From: Victivallales bacterium
GTDB lineage: Bacteria > Verrucomicrobiota > Lentisphaeria > Oligosphaerales > Oligosphaeraceae
Direction: 5' to 3'
Length of the DNA stretch: 10,393 nucleotides
Assembly (NCBI GenBank): GCA_017543165.1
Contig: JAFYGL010000285.1
Coordinates: 1-10,393, forward strand
In this document: positions 7,226 to 10,393 of the stretch, piece by piece
How the letters are laid out: the number at the start of each line of letters is the position of its first letter
Numbering within the stretch: position 1 is the first letter of the stretch
Notes under the pieces: model-generated
What the model was told of the DNA's origin: nothing
The model's input: only the letters and a program-made list of their open reading frames with translations
Databases searched by the model: none
Translations under genes and position numbers: made by a program

Positions 7226-7784
7226 CCGCGCGGCCAATGGCCGCGCGGAGAACCCCCGCATGCCAAGGGCCGCATGGGAACATCGCGTCCTGACGCGCGG
7301 CCCATGGCCGCGCGGAGACCCCCCCGCATGCCAAGGGCCGCATGGAAACATCGCGTCCTGACGCGCGGCCAATGGCCGCGCGGAGAACTCCCGAACGCCA
7401 GCGGCCGCATGGAAACATTGCGTCCTGACGCGCGGCCAAGGGCCGCGCGGAGACCCCCCCGCACGCCAAGGGCCGCATGGAAACATCGCGTCTTGACGCG
7501 CGGCCATGGCCGCGCGGAGAACTCCCGCACGCCAAGGGCCGCATGGAAACATCGCGTCCTGACGCGCGGCCAATGGCCGCGCGGAGAACCCCCGCATGCC
7601 AAGGGCCGCATGGGAACATCGCGTCTTGACGCGCGGCCAATGGCCGCGCGGAGAACCCCCGCATGCCAAGGGCCGCATGGAAACATCGCGTCCTGACGCG
7701 CGGCCAATGGCCGCGCGGAGAACCCCCGCACGCCAAGGGCCGCATGGAAACATCGCGTCCTGACGCGCGGCCAATGGCCGCGCG
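7226..7784. repeat. Tandem array of 9 GC palindromes and 8 near-identical spacers, 67-base period
   Basis: Each palindrome has left arm CGCGCGGCC, a short loop and right arm GGCCGCGCG. Copies lie at 7227-7247, 7294-7314, 7362-7382, 7429-7449, 7497-7516, 7563-7583, 7630-7650, 7697-7717 and 7764-7784. The first has one extra pair (C7226/G7248). All 18 arms are identical. Loops are AAT in six copies, CAT in the second, AAG in the fourth and AT in the fifth. The eight spacers are 46 bases, or 47 in the second and fourth where a C-run is longer, and differ at only a few positions; the third is the most diverged. Each spacer holds CATGC...GCATG (the first copy varies to CACGC) and ends in CGCGTC-CT-GACGCG, whose right half overlaps the next palindrome. 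The array fills the gap between converging genes and ends 6 bases before the metY stop. Function unknown. Spacers are not unique, so it is not CRISPR. Confidence 0.95.
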
Positions 7785-7790
7785 TATATA

Positions 7791-9074
7791 TCAAATATTT
7801 GCCAAGGCCTGTTCCAGGTCGTCGATAATATCCTGGACGTCTTCTATGCCGATGGACAGGCGTATCAGTTCAGGCGCCAGTCCTGCCGCCTTCTGCTGTT
7901 CTTCGGTCAACTGTGAATGAGTGGTTGAGGCTGGATGTATGGCCAGGCTTCTGGCGTCGCCTACATTTGCCAGTTGCAGGAACAGTTTCAGCCCATCCAC
8001 GGTCGCCTTGCCTTCGGCTGCGCCGCCCTTCACGCCGAATACCACCATGCCTCCCTTGCCGCCTGGCAGGTACTTTTGCGCCAGTGCGTATGAGGGGTCC
8101 CCCTCCAATCCAGGATAGCGCACCCATGCCACCTTGGGATGGGCAGCCAGGAATTTTGCAACCTTGGCGGCATTTTCCGAGTGCCGCGCCATGCGCAGTG
8201 GCAGTGATTCCACGCCTTGCAGGAATATCCATGCCGCGTCTGGGGACAGGGTAGGCCCTTGGTTGCGCAGCGCCACAGTGCGTAGGCGCGTGGCAAATGC
8301 CGCCGCCCCGATTGTGGACCACACCATGCCGTGGTAGCCGCGGTCTGGCTCGTTGAAAAGCGAGAACTTCTTGTCGCTCCAGTCGAAGTTGCCTGCGTCT
8401 ATCACAATGCCGCCAATGCCGGCGCCATGCCCGCCAATCCACTTGGACAGGGAATGTATCACCACGTTTGCGCCGTATTTGATGGGCTTCAGCAAGGCAG
8501 GAGTGGCGAATGTAGCGTCCACAATCAGTGGCAGATGATGCTTCTGCGCGACTTTGGCGTAGCCTTCGATATCTGCCACATCCAGGCCAGGATTGCCTAT
8601 CGCCTCCACGAAAATTGCCCTTGTATCCGCGTCAATGGCGGCTTCGGTTGCCTCGAAGTCATTGACCTGCACGAATTTCGCATGGATGTTGTTGCTCTGC
8701 GGAAGTATCACATCAAACTGTGTGTAGGTGCCGCCATACAGGTTTGACGCCGCCACCAGATTCTGTCCTGTGGCCACCACGTTTGTCACTGCAAAATATA
8801 TTGCCGCCGTGCCTGAGGACATTGCAAGTGCAGCCACGCCGCCCTCCAGCGCGGCGAGGCGCTTCTCCAATACATCTTCAGTAGGATTCATCAGGCGTGC
8901 ATAGATGTTCGCGGCCTTGCGCAGCCCGAAGCGGTCTGCACCGTCCTGTGCATTCTGGAAGTTGTAAGCCGTGGTGCGATAGACTGGCACCGCAGTCGCG
9001 TCCGTGGCGGGATCTCCGTTCCATCCACCGTGAACAGCCAGGGTATCAAAGCGATATTGTTTTTCTTCAGCCAT
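7791..9074 (-). CDS. metY: O-acetylhomoserine aminocarboxypropyltransferase (O-acetylhomoserine sulfhydrylase)
   Basis: 427 residues, typical for MetY and longer than MetB/MetC (~380-400). This PLP enzyme of the Cys/Met-metabolism family makes homocysteine from O-acetylhomoserine and sulfide. Its N-terminus TLAVHGGWNGDPATDATAVPVY (split 11-32) and YARLMNPTEDVLEKRLAALEGG (split 58-79) are characteristic. SSGTAAI (86-92) contacts the cofactor. HSLSKWIGGHG (207-217) holds the PLP lysine K211, and HPASTTHSQL (380-389) lies near the C-terminus. The start has an excellent AGGAGG site (complement of 9083-9088), 8 bases before the ATG. It follows cysK by 86 bases and is probably co-transcribed. Some relatives accept O-acetylserine or O-phosphohomoserine, so the preferred substrate is inferred. 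The stop codon lies 6 bases from the palindrome array. Confidence 0.93.
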   Translation of the reverse strand: MAEEKQYRFDTLAVHGGWNGDPATDATAVPVYRTTAYNFQNAQDGADRFGLRKAANIYARLMNPTEDVLEKRLAALEGGVAALAMSSGTAAIYFAVTNVVATGQNLVAASNLYGGTYTQFDVILPQSNNIHAKFVQVNDFEATEAAIDADTRAIFVEAIGNPGLDVADIEGYAKVAQKHHLPLIVDATFATPALLKPIKYGANVVIHSLSKWIGGHGAGIGGIVIDAGNFDWSDKKFSLFNEPDRGYHGMVWSTIGAAAFATRLRTVALRNQGPTLSPDAAWIFLQGVESLPLRMARHSENAAKVAKFLAAHPKVAWVRYPGLEGDPSYALAQKYLPGGKGGMVVFGVKGGAAEGKATVDGLKLFLQLANVGDARSLAIHPASTTHSQLTEEQQKAAGLAPELIRLSIGIEDVQDIIDDLEQALANI

Positions 9075-9113
9075 AGTGATTACCTCCTCGGATAGTATTT
9101 TACAGGTAGTTTT

Positions 9114-9122
9114 TTATCCACA
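9114..9122 (+). promoter_or_regulatory. Perfect DnaA-box sequence in the cysK-metY gap
   Basis: TTATCCACA matches the consensus DnaA box (TTATNCACA). A partial inverted copy TGGATAA (9132-9138) lies 9 bases further on, so TTATCCA/TGGATAA can also form a 7-base-pair hairpin. It is a single box without the cluster and AT-rich unwinding element of an origin, so it could be a DnaA-responsive site, a hairpin element or chance. Confidence 0.35.
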
Positions 9123-9160
9123 GATTCTCCATGGATAATGAAAAGCAAGGCGGCTCTGCC

Positions 9161-10087
9161 TCAGATGTTTTCAAACAACCAGGTGGACAAGTAGCGGTCG
9201 CCTGAATCTGGCAGCAAGGCGACTATGGTCTTGCCTGCAAACTCTGGCTGCTTGGAAAGTTCCAGCGCCGCCCACAATGCGGCACCAGACGATATTCCCA
9301 CGAAAAGCCCTTCCTCCTTGGCGGCGCGGCGGGCAGTCTCGCCTGCGTTCTCAGCAGAGACGCCGATTACCTTGTCCACGATGGACAAATCCAGCACCTT
9401 GGGAATGAAATTCGCGCCAATGCCCTGTATCTTGTGGGGGCCAGGCTTGCCGCCCTGCAAGATAGGTGACACGTCTGGCTCAACTGCGAACAGCTTGAAA
9501 CCAGGCTTGCGTGCCTTGAGAATCTGGCCGACGCCAGTCACTGTGCCGCCAGTGCCGACGCCGCCCACAAATGCATCTACCTGCCCGTCCGTATCAGCCC
9601 AGATTTCCTCAGCCGTGGTGAGGCGGTGGGTTTCGGAGTTGGCAGGATTCTCGAACTGCTGCGGAATGAAGGAGCCTGGGTTTTCCTTCTGAAGCTCCAG
9701 TGCCTTGTCAACGGCGCCCTTCATGCCCTGTGCGCCAGGAGTCAGCACCAGTTCTGCGCCAAATGCGGCCAGCAGCTTGCGACGCTCAACGGACATTGAA
9801 TCGGGCATGGTCAGGATAAGGCGATAGCCTTTCACTGCCGCTACCAATGCCAGGCCCACGCCAGTGTTGCCACTGGTTGGCTCGATGATAAGCCCGCCTG
9901 GCTTCAGGAGACCGCGCTTCTCCGCATCTTCAATCATGCCCTTTGCAATACGGTCCTTCACTGACTGCGCTGGATTGAAGAACTCGACCTTTGCCAATAC
10001 TGTCGCCTGCCCCTGGTTCAAACGATTGATGCGAACCAATGGAGTGCCGCCGACTTTTTCAAGAATGTTGTTGTAAATCTTTGTCAT
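9161..10087 (-). CDS. cysK: Cysteine synthase A (O-acetylserine sulfhydrylase)
   Basis: 308 residues, the normal CysK length. This PLP enzyme makes cysteine from O-acetylserine and sulfide in the cytoplasm. [11 protein letters not shown] (13-23) opens the fold. K44 in SVKDR is the Schiff-base lysine, [13 protein letters not shown] (69-81) is the substrate loop, and [13 protein letters not shown] (175-187) binds the cofactor phosphate. GISSGAA (264-270) and [12 protein letters not shown] (291-302) complete the signature. CysK is favoured over CysM by length and by the PTSGNTG and [10 protein letters not shown] wording. A GAGGAGA site (complement of 10096-10102) lies 8 bases before the ATG. First gene of the probable cysK-metY operon, with its promoter region just upstream. 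Confidence 0.95.
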   Translation of the reverse strand: MTKIYNNILEKVGGTPLVRINRLNQGQATVLAKVEFFNPAQSVKDRIAKGMIEDAEKRGLLKPGGLIIEPTSGNTGVGLALVAAVKGYRLILTMPDSMSVERRKLLAAFGAELVLTPGAQGMKGAVDKALELQKENPGSFIPQQFENPANSETHRLTTAEEIWADTDGQVDAFVGGVGTGGTVTGVGQILKARKPGFKLFAVEPDVSPILQGGKPGPHKIQGIGANFIPKVLDLSIVDKVIGVSAENAGETARRAAKEEGLFVGISSGAALWAALELSKQPEFAGKTIVALLPDSGDRYLSTWLFENI

Positions 10088-10142
10088 CTTTGATTTCTCC
10101 TCTTTTTTTGTTTTGTCTTGAAACTCCTAAAAAACTATTTAA

Positions 10143-10214
10143 TTGGTAGTCTTTCTTTTGAAACTGCGCATACTATACGCCCTATTTTCAATAATGCAAA
10201 CTAATTACTACCAA
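10143..10214. promoter_or_regulatory. Inverted TTGGTAGT / ACTACCAA pair around the cysK promoter
   Basis: TTGGTAGT at 10143-10150 and its exact inverse ACTACCAA at 10207-10214 flank the candidate promoter, one just upstream of the -35 and one in the early transcribed region. Centres are about 64 bases apart, near six helical turns, which would place both on the same face of the DNA. This suggests half-sites for one regulator, possibly looping. The regulator is not known. Confidence 0.45.
10172..10199 (-). promoter_or_regulatory. Candidate sigma-70-type promoter for cysK-metY
   Basis: Read on the minus strand, TTGCAT (complement of 10194-10199) and TATAGT (complement of 10172-10177) are 16 bases apart. 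The -10 matches 5 of 6 consensus bases and the -35 only the TTG. Expected start is near 10165, giving a leader of about 78 bases. A near-palindrome at 10167-10179 (minus strand CGTATA-G-TATGCG, one mismatch) covers the -10 and could be an operator. There is no -24/-12 (sigma-54) pattern here. Confidence 0.45.
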
Positions 10215-10393
10215 AAAAGTTGTTTTTTATTGAAAAAAGTATCCTCATGTGGAAGAATCACGAAAAACAAGGGGAAATCCCATTGCTTGGACGAAATGGG
10301 GAAAAAATCACTATTAAATAAATAGTATTTTATTGGAGCAAACTTGCCTATTTCAGGTGAAATGCTACATTAAGGCAAAATAAAAACCAAACA

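Larger units (their letters stand above)
10088..10393. other. AT-rich non-coding region upstream of cysK
   Basis: 306 bases with no convincing gene. The part nearest cysK holds its leader, promoter and candidate operators. Beyond about 10215 I see only short inverted repeats: ACTATT/AATAGT (10310-10315 and 10321-10326), where minus-strand reading is followed by a T-run as in a weak terminator for a gene beyond the window, and ATTTCA-GG-TGAAAT (10350-10363). The base composition contrasts sharply with the GC-rich genes. Confidence 0.7.

Noticed and set aside
7226..7784. CRISPR array
   Set aside because: Regular palindromes separated by spacers look similar, but the spacers are near copies of each other and no cas gene is in the window.
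7764..7784. Intrinsic terminator for glyS or metY formed by the GC palindromes
   Set aside because: Stems are strong, but neither strand has a T-run after any copy.
7135..7794. A 219-residue antisense protein across the array, and the similar 184- and 185-residue frames
   Set aside because: All three frames are open only because the repeat lacks stops; the start is TTG, there is no separate ribosome site, and the product is a frame-rotating repeat.
9075..9113. Separate promoter for metY
   Set aside because: A TAAAAT -10-like box exists on the minus strand (complement of 9097-9102), but no -35 match lies at 16-18 bases.
9114..9138. Terminator between cysK and metY
   Set aside because: The 7-base-pair hairpin is followed by A residues, not T, on the minus strand, so it does not fit an intrinsic stop for cysK.
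10194..10214. Sigma-54 promoter upstream of cysK
   Set aside because: TGG and TTGC are present on the minus strand, but GG and GC are 13 bases apart instead of 10.
10143..10325. 60-residue plus-strand ORF
   Set aside because: TTG start, no ribosome site, low-complexity AT-rich content and position inside the cysK promoter.

Overview
The window looks like ordinary bacterial chromosome. It carries nine protein-coding genes in two opposed blocks, one unusual GC-rich repeat array between them, and an AT-rich regulatory stretch at the right end. A full-length sigma-54, MarC, a DapB of normal type and a lipoprotein-style signal point to a Gram-negative bacterium. The glycyl-tRNA synthetase is the single-chain, eukaryote/archaea-like alpha2 type, not the alpha2beta2 type of Proteobacteria. 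With the metY-cysK pair this would fit a PVC-type lineage (Lentisphaerae/Verrucomicrobia-like) or another non-proteobacterial phylum, but that placement is a low-confidence inference.

Positions 1-7142, plus strand: seven tightly packed genes that look like one transcription unit. They are an RlmI-type 23S rRNA cytosine methyltransferase, rpoN, a MarC-family membrane protein, an unrecognised membrane protein/lipoprotein, an extended-SDR nucleotide-sugar epimerase/dehydratase, dapB and glyS. Gaps are 3, 12, -4, 9, 5 and 40 bases. The contents are mostly housekeeping: rRNA modification, sigma factor, sugar nucleotide, lysine/peptidoglycan precursor, tRNA charging.

Positions 7143-7790: the convergent gap between glyS and metY. 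It has a hairpin just after glyS and then an array of nine perfect GC-rich palindromes at a 67-base period, separated by eight nearly identical 46-47 base spacers. The layout is palindrome-spacer-palindrome and both ends stop on a palindrome. All 18 palindrome arms are identical, and differences fall in the loop and the spacer. This is the most unusual part of the window.

Positions 7791-10087, minus strand: cysK followed by metY, a likely operon that uses sulfide to make cysteine and homocysteine. The 86-base gap between them contains a perfect DnaA-box sequence.

Positions 10088-10393: an AT-rich upstream region of cysK. It has a plausible sigma-70-type promoter flanked by two inverted copies of an 8-base motif about 64 bases apart centre to centre, with a near-palindrome over the -10 element. 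This looks like a controlled promoter. No RNA genes, insertion sequences, CRISPR arrays or broken genes were recognised.
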